Notes under the pieces: model-generated | What the model was told of the DNA's origin: nothing | The model's input: the letters and a program-made list of their open reading frames with translations, nothing else | The model's database searches: none | From: Niallia circulans NBRC 13626 | Lineage (GTDB): Bacteria > Bacillota > Bacilli > Bacillales > Cytobacillaceae | Assembly (NCBI RefSeq): GCF_001591585.1 | Contig: NZ_BCVE01000004.1 | Location: forward strand, 248,001-312,000 | Direction: 5' to 3' | DNA length: 64,000 nucleotides | In this document: one piece after another, positions 26,273-34,803 of the stretch | How the letters are laid out: each line of letters begins with the position of its first letter | Numbering within the stretch: the stretch's first letter is position 1 | Program-made: the position numbers and the translations under genes

Positions 26273-26637
26273 TTTTTGCTGTCCTCCACAGTTTATCTTT
26301 CAAAAATCTATTAATTCAATCAAAGTTCCCGCCCAATAGTTGAATAGCAGCATGCAGATTTCTAAAAAAGGATCCACTTTGCAATGTATACGCGCTAAAT
26401 GCTTCGATTTGTTGCCTCGTAACGATTCTAAATTTCGCTATCCAACTAAAATTCCCCATAGCAACTCTCTGGTTTCCATCCATGTTCACCAATTCTTAAT
26501 CTAACAAATATTCTTCAGCAGAATTAATCATCTCTATCCTCAATTTGCAGATTTATTTCTTATAATATCATAAAAAGTTTTGTACTAAATGCCCCGTTAG
26601 TCCAATAAGGAAAAATGATGCAGCTTACATTAACAAA
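26273..26637. other. Intergenic stretch with one doubtful small ORF
   Basis: The stretch holds only the 55-codon frame listed separately and a copy of a short CCCCGTTAG motif at 26592-26600. Nothing else was recognised. Confidence 0.4.
26316..26483 (-). CDS. Doubtful small ORF or gene remnant
   Basis: A 55-codon frame from ATG 26483 encodes a plausible amphipathic sequence (begins MDGNQRVAMGNFSWIAKF, ends LLGGNFD) but has no good ribosome site. It may be the relic of a longer gene. Confidence 0.2.
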   Translation of the reverse strand: MDGNQRVAMGNFSWIAKFRIVTRQQIEAFSAYTLQSGSFFRNLHAAIQLLGGNFD

Positions 26638-26666
26638 AGCGTTGTTGAACTGAGATCAACAACGCT
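26638..26666 (-). terminator. Terminator of the DUF3231 gene
   Basis: AGCGTTGTTGA and TCAACAACGCT form an 11-bp perfect stem with a 7-base loop, followed on the minus strand by a short TTTTGTT. It lies 8 bases after the stop codon. Confidence 0.7.
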
Positions 26667-26673
26667 CCTGGTT

Positions 26674-27678
26674 TTAATATCCCCCTAATTCTTTTCTATT
26701 TGGGGCATGTGGTGGTTCCTCCATCCATCCCCTGTCCATTAAAATATCAGCCCCATCCTTTCCAAACTTCAAAATTTCAGGAATTAATTTCAAATATTCA
26801 GTAGACAGGTCAATTCGTGATGTGATAGATAATGCATGCCCAATATAGGTCAACCCTTGCGTATTAAGCGTGGTTACAAGGTTCATAATTAACCTTTCCG
26901 AAAATGGAGATATAGTAGAGGTTGAAACTTCGGTATTAATCATGATAGTGCCAAGTAAATCATCTTTAATTAAGGCATCATTCAGAAAGCGTATTTGTTT
27001 TTTAGCTAACTCTTTTCCTTTAATTAAATAATTTTTTATCTCTTTATCTTTTACAACTTGAATAAAAGCTGTGAGTAAGATTAAACCAAAATAGTTCCTT
27101 TCAATGTTAAAAAACATTTCAGAAATTTCAAGTACATTTAGTGGTCGTTTTGGTTCAATAAATTTAGATAATAGGCCTTCTTTAGTAACAAACTCGACTG
27201 AATCAGGATATGGAATCATTGTTGGTCTATCATATATTCCTTTAGATAGCATCAGATCAACTGATTTATTATAAAGGTCTAATGAAGAAGTCAAACAATT
27301 AGAGAAAAAAGTTCTAATATCTTCTCTTGCAACATTAGAAAGCTGAATACTATAGTTCATTAAACCTATCCGACTCATCCCATAGATATAGCTTACTGAA
27401 AATAAATCAAAAAACAAAGGTGGTGCTGTGAGGTCAAGATCATCATCTGAAAATCCCTTTGGAATAGGAAAACCTTCACTTTTAAATATACTTTCTATTT
27501 CTTCTATATGTTTATTAGATATATCTAAAGTTAGTTGAATTAGAGGGTTAACATCTTTATAGTTCGAATGATGTAAGAAATGCTTTGTAAGACAGATGGA
27601 CAAACTATCGGATATATAAGTTCCCCACAAACCTGCAATTTCAGTTGATGATAAGCCTACTGAATGTCTTGGCTCCAT
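26674..27678 (-). CDS. DUF3231 family protein
   Basis: The 334-residue protein consists of two similar halves of about 165 residues, each with a four-helix pattern beginning with a turn such as LSSTEIAGLWGTYISDS (first half) and LNVLEISEMFFNIERNYFG (second). This matches DUF3231 proteins of Bacillus, whose role is unknown. GGAG occurs just before the ATG. The tail HAPNRKELGGY is typical. A terminator follows directly. Confidence 0.85.
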   Translation of the reverse strand: MEPRHSVGLSSTEIAGLWGTYISDSLSICLTKHFLHHSNYKDVNPLIQLTLDISNKHIEEIESIFKSEGFPIPKGFSDDDLDLTAPPLFFDLFSVSYIYGMSRIGLMNYSIQLSNVAREDIRTFFSNCLTSSLDLYNKSVDLMLSKGIYDRPTMIPYPDSVEFVTKEGLLSKFIEPKRPLNVLEISEMFFNIERNYFGLILLTAFIQVVKDKEIKNYLIKGKELAKKQIRFLNDALIKDDLLGTIMINTEVSTSTISPFSERLIMNLVTTLNTQGLTYIGHALSITSRIDLSTEYLKLIPEILKFGKDGADILMDRGWMEEPPHAPNRKELGGY

Positions 27679-27984
27679 TGAAAATCTCCTTTTACAATAA
27701 TATTTTTTCTAATTTAAGTATGCTCAGTACAAAGCTATATATACCGTGAAATCGAGTTGCCCTAACATTATTCCTGCTCCGCCCAACTATACACTTCTTT
27801 CAAACCCTTTCAAATAATAAGTATTAATCATGTAAATAAGCTGAATAATAACAGTATAACTATTGATTTAAAGGCCGTTTCTTTCTTCCGCATGAAAAGG
27901 CAACAGCCCTCTCAGTTTACAAATGGTTATGGAGATTCATCCCTTCAAAATTATGGCTTTCGACCCCCTCCTAACTTTCTATGT
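27679..27984. other. Intergenic stretch without a supported gene
   Basis: No coding pattern was found. The minus strand contains a GGAGGGGGTCGAAAGCC segment followed by a short hairpin region, meaning unknown. Confidence 0.4.
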
Positions 27985-28236
27985 TTAAAGACTAAAGTAC
28001 TTTAATCCTCCCAGATTCGCTACAAGCGAATGGCTCGTTCTTACTTGGCAGGAATCCCACCCGCTATATGGATACGACGAACAAATTAAATGCATAATTT
28101 GTTCAACATTTTCTTGATTACTATCCGTCTTTATAAAATGTACTGGCTTTGGGTAATTAAAGTTTATCTTTTCTTTCCCCTTAAAATATGAATTTATCGA
28201 GTATTTTTGATCAAATTTAATTATAAGGATATACAT
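27985..28236 (-). CDS. Doubtful ORF of 83 codons
   Basis: The frame has no ribosome site. Its last third (GWDSCQVRTSHSLVANLGG) overlaps an imperfect hairpin-rich DNA stretch (28010-28065), which suggests non-coding DNA or a mobile-element end rather than protein. The upstream DNA on the same strand has membrane-helix-like codons broken by stops, so this may be a gene relic. Confidence 0.2.
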   Translation of the reverse strand: MYILIIKFDQKYSINSYFKGKEKINFNYPKPVHFIKTDSNQENVEQIMHLICSSYPYSGWDSCQVRTSHSLVANLGGLKYFSL

Positions 28237-28383
28237 ACTATTTCAGAATGAATAGTGCAGATAAAGCAAAAACTGTTCAAATGATAAACGATACCAATAA
28301 AATGAGATAAATGGGTGGGAACAGTAACTTTATCCTACCAGGAGAAGTTTTTTTATTACCTCGATTAAGCTCTCTGGAACCAT

Positions 28384-28415
28384 AAAAAAGTGCTTTCCTT
28401 CTTTCAGGAAAGCAC
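28384..28415 (-). terminator. Intrinsic terminator
   Basis: On the minus strand GTGCTTTCC pairs with GGAAAGCAC around a 7-8 base loop and is followed by six T. It lies 50 bases after the stop of the gene at 28465. Confidence 0.9.
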
Positions 28416-28464
28416 CCGTTAGCACAATAACAAAAGTATTTTTAATCAAAAATAAAAAATCGAT

Positions 28465-28827
28465 TCATTTTAGACGGTTCTCCAAGGATTCGATTGCTAG
28501 TTTAATTGCAGCTAAGCGACGCTTATTTAATGTTTCTTGGGAACTACCTTCCTTCGCTTTTGCTATCTGTTTTTCTATTGATGGCATAATCCCCTGTAAA
28601 ATATCTTTAGACGCCAAAATATTCTCTTTATCATAGAGAAAGTCTCCCCTACCCCATGCGTCTTTGAGGCTCTCCAATCCTATCTTTATGGAATTTCGTC
28701 TCTTTTTAACAATGGTTGTATTTGCACCTTTTTCTGTCATACTATTATAGGCGTTTGAAAGTTTGTTTAAAGTTGATTCCAAGGATTTAATGGACAAATC
28801 TTGAATTTCTTGGCTAATATTTCTCAT
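28465..28827 (-). CDS. Helical protein with an internal duplication, unknown
   Basis: ATG 28827 lies 7 nt after AAAGGAGG, giving 120 residues. The protein is predicted to be all helix. Two similar segments, KKRRNSIKIGLESLKDAW (about 43-60) and NKRRLAAIKLAIESLENRL (about 101-119), point to an ancient duplication. No family is recognised. Strong ribosome site and terminator support expression. Confidence 0.7.
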   Translation of the reverse strand: MRNISQEIQDLSIKSLESTLNKLSNAYNSMTEKGANTTIVKKRRNSIKIGLESLKDAWGRGDFLYDKENILASKDILQGIMPSIEKQIAKAKEGSSQETLNKRRLAAIKLAIESLENRLK

Positions 28828-28926
28828 CTGCAAACCTCCTTTGTCTTTTCATTGGTAATCTATTTTGCAGAAAAAACGATAAACAATTCCTAGCCATATA
28901 TTTTAACAAAGAATCATATAGAAAAC

Positions 28927-29163
28927 TTATTCCTTTTTACTTTGTGCCAACAAACGTTTTAAGTTATCATCAATAAATTTATTATTAGCTTTATTTATTC
29001 CACGCCCCGCAAAATGTCCCCAGACGGAATTAATAGGATAAAATTCAGAATTAGGTATAAGCTTTGCCTCGTATGCGTTATCTGCAGAAGTACAGAAAAG
29101 TTCTGTGCGTCCTGGCATAACTAACGTAAGCGCTTTAATACTTTTGAGCGTCTCCTCTTCCGT
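28927..29163 (-). pseudogene. C-terminal remnant of an alpha/beta-hydrolase (homoserine acetyltransferase-like)
   Basis: About 79 codons encode the last part of an alpha/beta hydrolase: LVMPGRTELFCTSADNAYEA, then SVWGHFAGRGINK and FIDDNLKRLL, where the His of GHFAG would be catalytic. The nucleophile part and start are absent. At about 29163 the sequence switches directly into an oppositely oriented LysR remnant, which indicates a deletion that removed the 5' parts of both genes. Confidence 0.75.
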
Positions 29164-29698
29164 TCCGTTTCAAATCTAGAGCTTAAACAAACGCTCTTTG
29201 ATGGAACTGCAGATATAGTTTTTATGCTCGACGAACCCATTCTTTCCACAGGGCTTGAAGTAGAGCCTTTAATAGAAGAAACCTTTCGATTTTTTGCAGC
29301 ACGTGATTATCCTCTTGCAAAAATACTGTCCTGCCGGAAGAAGATTTTCACGGAGAAGTATTTCTGGTTAATGAAAAAGGGTGTATCTATCGAACTATGT
29401 TTGATCAGTCTTTTGAGAAAAAAGGTATTGATACTGTTACTTATTTAGAATTTCAAAACGCTGAAGCGATTAAACAATGTGCAATTACAGAAATTGGTAT
29501 TGCCTTCCTCCTGAAATAACAGTCGAAGCTGAAGTTGAACGGGGTGACCATGTTGCTCTTCCATGGCAAAATCCAGACTTACATGTTTATACCCAAATGT
29601 TATGGCATAAAGACAAATGGCTTTCACCTATTATATTATCTTTCATAGAAGCAGCAAAAGAAGTATTAGCTATAAAGGCTATTAATAAGAGCATATGA
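29164..29698 (+). pseudogene. LysR-family regulator remnant with two frameshifts
   Basis: The plus strand encodes the effector-binding half of a LysR regulator in three pieces. Piece one runs from SVSNLELKQTLFDGTADIVF to FFAARDYPLAKI; piece two contains LPEEDFHGEVFLVNEKG and LEFQNAEAIKQCAI; piece three is PPEITVEAEVERGDHVAL through LSFIEAAKEV. Frameshifts lie near 29325 and 29505. The N-terminal DNA-binding part is missing. The gene is not functional. Confidence 0.75.
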
Positions 29699-29730
29699 GC
29701 GATTGATTCTTATAAAAAATTCTTTCTGCC

Positions 29731-29766
29731 AAAAAAAGGCATCTTGGTTTATTAACTAGATGCCTT
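29731..29766 (-). terminator. Terminator-like hairpin, minus strand
   Basis: AAGGCATCT and AGATGCCTT form a 9-bp stem followed on the minus strand by seven T. It would have served the decayed DinB-like gene upstream. Confidence 0.8.
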
Positions 29767-29923
29767 ACCTTATCCTGATTCATAAAATAGAAGTTTCACT
29801 TATTCTCCTCCCTTCACCCCCATGATTTTAAATAGATGTATTCATGTTCTCCTATACTATGATTTAACTCTTTATCTCTTAACTGGTAACATAAGATTTA
29901 AATAAGCTTAAGGTTGGTCATAA

Positions 29924-30189
29924 TCATTTAGAAGAACTTCTAATAAGGTAATTGGTTGTTTTATCCAGCATTTGTCCATATTTATCCTCTAATTCTTTTG
30001 GTAATAACTTTCCTTTAATTCTATAAACCCAATGTCCACATTAAATGCCTCAGTAATTGAGCAGAACTGTTCAATTTCGATAGAAACTTTATATTCTAAC
30101 TCCTCCTGCTTCATACCCGCCACAATCGATTTAAGTCTTTGAAAATTACTTTCTACCATGGAGGAAAACATTCCAACAATAGGCTCCAT
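29924..30189 (-). pseudogene. Degenerate DinB-family gene, truncated
   Basis: From 30189 the minus strand encodes a DinB-like N terminus (MEPIVGMFSSMVESNFQRL, GMKQEELEYK). Further on, a different frame gives HWVYRIKGKLLPKELEDKYG, the usual continuation, ending at a stop at 29924. The middle contains several indels and stops, and the C-terminal metal-binding half is lost. A full-length DinB gene lies at 24718. Confidence 0.65.
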
Positions 30190-30509
30190 TTGAGCATTAC
30201 TCTTTAAATCTACTACCCTATTAAACGCTCCCTTTTATTACAATATCTCCTTTCAATATACGCAAACTTAAAAGAATTTCCATTAAGTATTCCTCTAAGA
30301 TTCTAGACTGCGAAAAGGTTTTCCTCCCCTAATGAAAGCTGGAACGCCCTATTTCTACGAACTCCCGCACATTTTCAATAGTAGCTCCCTTAGTATAGTG
30401 AATATATAAAATGCAGGGAAATCTAAAATAGACGGTTATATGTTTAATAGATAATGATAAGGGTATTTTATAAATTGCGGTAACTAACTTACTTACTGGA
30501 GGAAAAATT
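30190..30509. other. Upstream region of the sugar ABC operon
   Basis: No gene. The promoter for the operon at 30510 must lie here; AT-rich candidates occur around 30395-30480, and GATAATGATAA at 30450-30460 is only half of a Fur-type site. TTACTGGAGG precedes the first gene. Confidence 0.4.
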
Positions 30510-31802
30510 ATGAAAAAAAGTATTTCTTTTTTTATAGTAATGATGATGATAATCGGAATTCTTTCTGGTTGTTCCAGCAAGGATTCCAGTGCAAGTGGGA
30601 AAACACAGGACGGAAAGACTGTAGTTAATTTTTGGAGTTTCTGGGGATCGGAAACACGAAGACCCATTATCGAGAAAATCGTAAAGGATTTCAATGAATC
30701 ACAAGATAAAATTCTAGTAAAACATACTTACTTGCCATGGGGAGACATCTGGACGAAAAATTTAGCTTCCGTTGCTGCCGGTAGTCCAGCTGATGTCATC
30801 ATAAATGATATTAATACAGTTGCCCAAAGAGCAGAGAATCAACAAGTAGAGGAAATCACGGAATATGTGGATGATAATTTCCAAAAGCAGTTCTATCCAC
30901 ATTTATGGAACGCAGTTGTACATAAAGATAAGGTTTATGGAGTGCCCTTTAATACAGATACTAGACTCTTATTCTATAATAAAAAAGCTTTTGAAGAAGC
31001 AGGTCTTGATCCTAATCAACCACCTTCCACATGGACAGAACTAGAAGAATATGCAGAAAAATTAGATAAAAAACAAGGAAATACATATGAAAGAATTGGC
31101 TTTTACCCATTGTGGGGAAGTACAGGACCCTCCTCGTGGATGACTAATGCAGACAATGGTACAGGCTATATGAATAATGGAGAGCTAGCAATCCATACTC
31201 CAAGAAAAATTGCCGCTTTAGAATGGCTGCTACAATGGAAAAATCGTCTAGGGGATAAAACAGTTCAAGCATTCCAAGCGGAGTTTGGGAGTGAACAATC
31301 AAATCCCTTTATAGCGGGTAAAGTTGCTATGTGGATGGATGTTGGTACATTCTATACCCAAATTCGTGACTATGGTAAGGACTTAGAGGTGGGAGTAGCA
31401 GCTATCCCTTCCTTTGAAGAAGGAGAAGGGCATTGGGCCGAAGGTGGAGGATTTGTTGCTGAAATTCCAAAAGGCTCCAAGCATCCTAAGGAAGCGATGG
31501 AATTTATAAAATATTTAACAGGTTCAGAAGCACAAACGTATTGGGCTGAAAAGAATTTTGACAATGTGGCAAATATTAAGGGTGCAGAAACAGCAGCCAC
31601 TCATTTAACAGGGATGGAAAAGGAAATATATAATGCAATGGTCAAAAATCTGGAAGTAACGAATATATACCCAACACCTGTTGAATATCCTGATTATCAA
31701 AATACAATCAACCCGATTATCGATAATGTAATGCTGGAAAAAACTACCCCAGAAAAAGGGCTTAAACAGGCCGAGGAGCAAGTCAAAAAGTTGAAGCAAT
31801 AA
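30510..31802 (+). CDS. Sugar ABC transporter substrate-binding lipoprotein (CUT1)
   Basis: The 430-residue protein has a lipoprotein signal (hydrophobic stretch, lipobox LSGC with C21) and a family-1 extracellular binding fold: VVNFWSFWGSETRRPIIEKI, SPADVIINDI, GVPFNTDTRLLFYNKKAFEE, PFIAGKVAMWMDVG. ACTGGAGG lies 7-8 nt before the ATG. It would capture an oligosaccharide or related solute outside the membrane and deliver it to the two permeases downstream. No regulator or glycosidase is adjacent, so the sugar is unknown. Confidence 0.9.
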   Translation: MKKSISFFIVMMMIIGILSGCSSKDSSASGKTQDGKTVVNFWSFWGSETRRPIIEKIVKDFNESQDKILVKHTYLPWGDIWTKNLASVAAGSPADVIINDINTVAQRAENQQVEEITEYVDDNFQKQFYPHLWNAVVHKDKVYGVPFNTDTRLLFYNKKAFEEAGLDPNQPPSTWTELEEYAEKLDKKQGNTYERIGFYPLWGSTGPSSWMTNADNGTGYMNNGELAIHTPRKIAALEWLLQWKNRLGDKTVQAFQAEFGSEQSNPFIAGKVAMWMDVGTFYTQIRDYGKDLEVGVAAIPSFEEGEGHWAEGGGFVAEIPKGSKHPKEAMEFIKYLTGSEAQTYWAEKNFDNVANIKGAETAATHLTGMEKEIYNAMVKNLEVTNIYPTPVEYPDYQNTINPIIDNVMLEKTTPEKGLKQAEEQVKKLKQ

Positions 31803-31808
31803 TACGTA

Positions 31809-31834
31809 AGAGAAGGGATAGTAATTCCTTCTCT
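31809..31834 (+). terminator. Intercistronic hairpin in the sugar ABC operon
   Basis: AGAGAAGG pairs with CCTTCTCT around a 10-base loop between the binding-protein and permease genes. Such hairpins often protect the 3' end of the binding-protein message and lower permease expression. Confidence 0.55.
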
Positions 31835-31893
31835 TCTCTATATTTGAAAAGGGACAATGAAGAAAAATCATCAATAAAGGAGAAGAAAACTTT

Positions 31894-32871
31894 ATGACGG
31901 GAAAAACAGAAATAGGCATCTCCAAAAATTTAGAATCACCGAAAAAGAAACGACCTATAAAAACGGCAAAAATGACAAGAGCAAGAAAAAATAATGTGAT
32001 TGGCTATCTATTTATCAGCCCATGGATTATCGGATTCATCGGACTAATGCTGGGTCCTATGCTCTTTTCTTTCTATGCAAGTTTTACTGACTACAATATA
32101 ACATCGAAAATGAATTTTATTGGCCTAGCAAACTATAAACAGATGTTTACAGTAGACGATATGTTTTGGACATCATTATGGAATACTTTATATTATGTAC
32201 TTTTTTCTGTGCCGATAACCACAGCAGGAGCCTTGCTGCTCGCGGTTTTGCTTAATCAGAAGGTTAAGGGAATGAAAATTTTTCGCACCATTTTTTATTT
32301 ACCTGCAGTACTTTCAGGTGTAGCGGTTTATTTTTTATGGATGCAATTGCTAAGCCCCTCCACTGGAATGGTCAATACCATGTTAAGCTGGATTGGAATA
32401 GAAGGACCTGCTTGGCTGTTTGATCCTAAATGGACAAAGCCTGCATTAATACTCATGAAGATATGGAGCGTAGGTGGAGGCATGCTTCTGTATTTAGCTA
32501 GTTTACAGGGGGTATCGAAAAATTTGTATGAAGCTGCCGAAATAGATGGTGCTAATATATTTCAAAAGTTTTTTCATATCACCTTGCCCATGGTTTCTCC
32601 GGTAATTTTTTTTGATTTAGTAACAAGCACAATCGGTTCTTTTCAAATTTTCCAGGAAGCATACGTAATGTCGGAATCAGGAAATGGCGGACCAGCAAAT
32701 TCACTCTTATTCTATAATTTACATATGTGGAATAATGCCTTTAAAACATTTGATATGGGATATGCCTCTGGAATGGCATGGATATTATTCGTTATTATCA
32801 TGATTCTTACTGTATTTCAGCTAAAAATCAGTAAACGCTGGGTTCATTATGAAGGAGGAAATGATAAATGA
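31894..32871 (+). CDS. Sugar ABC transporter permease (MalF/UgpA type)
   Basis: The 325-residue protein has six transmembrane helices after a basic N-terminal tail of about 40 residues. The permease EAA loop reads NLYEAAEIDGANIFQKFFHI followed by TLPM. AAAGGAG lies about 11 nt before the ATG. It overlaps the next permease gene by 4 bp. Together they form the channel of a CUT1 importer. Confidence 0.92.
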   Translation: MTGKTEIGISKNLESPKKKRPIKTAKMTRARKNNVIGYLFISPWIIGFIGLMLGPMLFSFYASFTDYNITSKMNFIGLANYKQMFTVDDMFWTSLWNTLYYVLFSVPITTAGALLLAVLLNQKVKGMKIFRTIFYLPAVLSGVAVYFLWMQLLSPSTGMVNTMLSWIGIEGPAWLFDPKWTKPALILMKIWSVGGGMLLYLASLQGVSKNLYEAAEIDGANIFQKFFHITLPMVSPVIFFDLVTSTIGSFQIFQEAYVMSESGNGGPANSLLFYNLHMWNNAFKTFDMGYASGMAWILFVIIMILTVFQLKISKRWVHYEGGNDK

Positions 32872-33737
32872 AATCTATAAGCACTTCTAAATTATCCAAA
32901 CAAAAATCTTCGTCCATAAAGCTTAGAAAGCTATTCGTTCTTTTCTTATTATTAACTGGAAGTATCATTATTTTATCACCTTTATTTTGGATGATATCGA
33001 CGTCACTAAAATCTCCAGCCGAAATAGCTCAATATCCTCCATCCTTGATACCGAAAGAATTTCATTTTTCTAATTACATAGAAGCATGGAAAACAGCTGC
33101 CTTTACAAGATGGACAATGAATACTTTATTTATTGCTGTTTTCGTCATGATTGGAAATGTATTAGTAAATTCATTAATCGCATATGGTTTTGCAAAAATC
33201 CCTTTTAAAGGAAAGAATATCTTGTTTGTTCTAGTTATTTCAACAATGCTGATCCCTGGTTTTGTCACATTAGTACCGCAGTATATTTTATTTTCTAAAT
33301 TAGGTTGGCTGAACACTTATTTACCATTAATAGTACCAGCCTTTTTAGGGAGCACGTTTTTCATTTTTCTATTACGACAGTTTACTGCCTCTATCCCTGA
33401 TGAGCTAATTGAAGCAGCAATGCTAGATGGAGCCAGTCACTTGCAAATTTGGTGGAAAATTATTTTACCATTAACTAGACCAGCCTTAATAACAGTAGCT
33501 ATTTTTTCCTTCAATGGAGCCTGGAACGATTTATTAGGACCATTGCTATACATAAATGACGAGAATTTATACACCTTACAAATCGGCCTGACAACTTTCA
33601 AAGGAACAGTACAGACACAATGGCATTATTTAATGTCCATGTCCGTAATGGTTTTATTGCCCGTGTTATTATTATTTTTCTTCTTTCAACGCTATTTTAT
33701 CGAAGGCTCCAATATTTCTTCGAGCAGAAAAGGTTAA
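32868..33737 (+). CDS. Sugar ABC transporter permease (MalG/UgpE type)
   Basis: The 289-residue protein has six helices and the EAA loop DELIEAAMLDGASHLQIWWK with ILPL. Its start overlaps the preceding gene (ATGA). No ATPase gene follows; a terminator does. As in many Bacillus CUT1 systems, a shared MsmX-type ATPase encoded elsewhere would energise it (inference). Confidence 0.92.
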   Translation: MKSISTSKLSKQKSSSIKLRKLFVLFLLLTGSIIILSPLFWMISTSLKSPAEIAQYPPSLIPKEFHFSNYIEAWKTAAFTRWTMNTLFIAVFVMIGNVLVNSLIAYGFAKIPFKGKNILFVLVISTMLIPGFVTLVPQYILFSKLGWLNTYLPLIVPAFLGSTFFIFLLRQFTASIPDELIEAAMLDGASHLQIWWKIILPLTRPALITVAIFSFNGAWNDLLGPLLYINDENLYTLQIGLTTFKGTVQTQWHYLMSMSVMVLLPVLLLFFFFQRYFIEGSNISSSRKG

Positions 33738-33744
33738 TATTGAT

Positions 33745-33779
33745 AAAAGTACCATCCGGTGAACGGGTGGTACTTTTTT
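33745..33779 (+). terminator. Intrinsic terminator of the sugar ABC operon
   Basis: AAAAGTACCATCCG folds on CGGGTGGTACTTTT (one G-U) and ends in a T run. Confidence 0.92.
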
Positions 33780-33879
33780 ATGGATTTCTTCACTCTCCAT
33801 ATATAATTTATTCTTTTGAAGAAATTTTTTTAAAATCAATGTGATTAAACAAATCTTGTTGCCGGTAATAATTACAGAT

Positions 33880-34293
33880 CTACTTTACAGCCAACTCTTT
33901 AGAAGTTGATTTGTCACTTTTAATAAAAAAGGGAATAAAAAACAGTGGGTAAATCATTAAATACAAATTTACTGCCCACCAGCTTAAATCAAACTCTAAA
34001 CTAAATCCCCAAAATGCAATAGCCTGCAAACCCGAACAAAAGGTCAGCACTAATGAAATTAAGGCATACGGCTTCCATTTTGCGCTTGTTTTCTTATATA
34101 AGTATAAGCTATAGAGACCTGTTGCTGAGATGAAAATATCTAAAGGCAAAAACGACCAGTTCCAAGCAATAATAATGGGATTATCATAATCCTTAAAGGC
34201 CCAGTCTATAGGAATAAGACTGAAATATGTAATAATCCAATAAATGATAAAGCCTATATCTGTGATGAGAAAAAAAGGCTTTAAATATTTCAT
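33880..34293 (-). CDS. yvaD: YvaD-like integral membrane protein (DUF5360)
   Basis: ATG 34293 lies 8 nt after AAAGGA, giving 137 residues with four transmembrane helices (FFLITDIGFIIYWIITYFSL, LPLDIFISATGLYSLYLY, ALISLVLTFCSGLQAIAFWG, AVNLYLMIYPLFFIPFFI). The gene follows an SMR transporter and a TetR regulator on the same strand, the order of yvaF-yvaE-yvaD in B. subtilis. The molecular role is not known. Confidence 0.75.
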   Translation of the reverse strand: MKYLKPFFLITDIGFIIYWIITYFSLIPIDWAFKDYDNPIIIAWNWSFLPLDIFISATGLYSLYLYKKTSAKWKPYALISLVLTFCSGLQAIAFWGFSLEFDLSWWAVNLYLMIYPLFFIPFFIKSDKSTSKELAVK

Positions 34294-34437
34294 TAACAAA
34301 ATCCTTTCTTATTTTAATATTTCTTTACTGCTGAAATAAGAACAAATGTAGTCATAGCTACAATAAAGAATTAAAAGAGTATTCATCCCTGCAGGTAATA
34401 GAAGTAAAATAGCATAAAATTTAAATAACTAGTATGA

Positions 34438-34803
34438 CTACTCGCTCATCTGAGATTTGTAATCAGATGCTTCACTATGATCGACAGTAAAGTTAAGAGT
34501 TACAACGCCGATAATAATAAGACAAATCGCAATTATTTTCACAAGACTTAAACTCTCATTAAAATAATATACTCCAATAATTGAAATAATTAGGATTCCT
34601 ATACCTGACCAGATTGCATAAGCCACAGAGATTTCGATCGTCTTTAATGCCAAAGTTAAAAATACTAAACTGTTTAGATAGAAGAATATTAATAAAATAC
34701 TTGGTAATAACTTTGTTAAGCCTTCAGATAATTTCATACTTGTTGTACCAGCAACCTCAAATATTATTGCCAAACATAAATATAGCCAAGAAATATTAAT
34801 CAC
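34438..34803 (-). CDS. yvaE: SMR-family multidrug transporter (YvaE-like)
   Basis: The product is a four-helix protein of about 121 residues. The essential glutamate lies in AIIFEVAGTTSMKLSEG in helix 1, and the later motifs AYAIWSGIGI and GVYYFNESLS match small multidrug resistance pumps, which work as dimers driven by protons. The start is unclear: GTG 34803 overlaps the end of the TetR gene by 8 bp and suggests coupling, while ATGs at 34806 and 34827 are also in frame. Regulation by the upstream TetR protein is likely. Confidence 0.85.
   Translation of the reverse strand: MINISWLYLCLAIIFEVAGTTSMKLSEGLTKLLPSILLIFFYLNSLVFLTLALKTIEISVAYAIWSGIGILIISIIGVYYFNESLSLVKIIAICLIIIGVVTLNFTVDHSEASDYKSQMSE

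Noticed and set aside
27985-28070. Right end of an IS605/TnpB-type element with a guide RNA
   Set aside because: The hairpin-rich DNA is suggestive, but no TnpB or TnpA coding sequence or matching left end is present.
30450-30470. GATAATGATAA upstream of the sugar ABC operon as a Fur box
   Set aside because: Only one half-site matches; the second half lacks the ATTATC complement and the operon is not iron-related.
30329-30694. 121-codon minus-strand frame
   Set aside because: It is antisense to the start of the binding-protein gene and its codons follow that gene's pattern.
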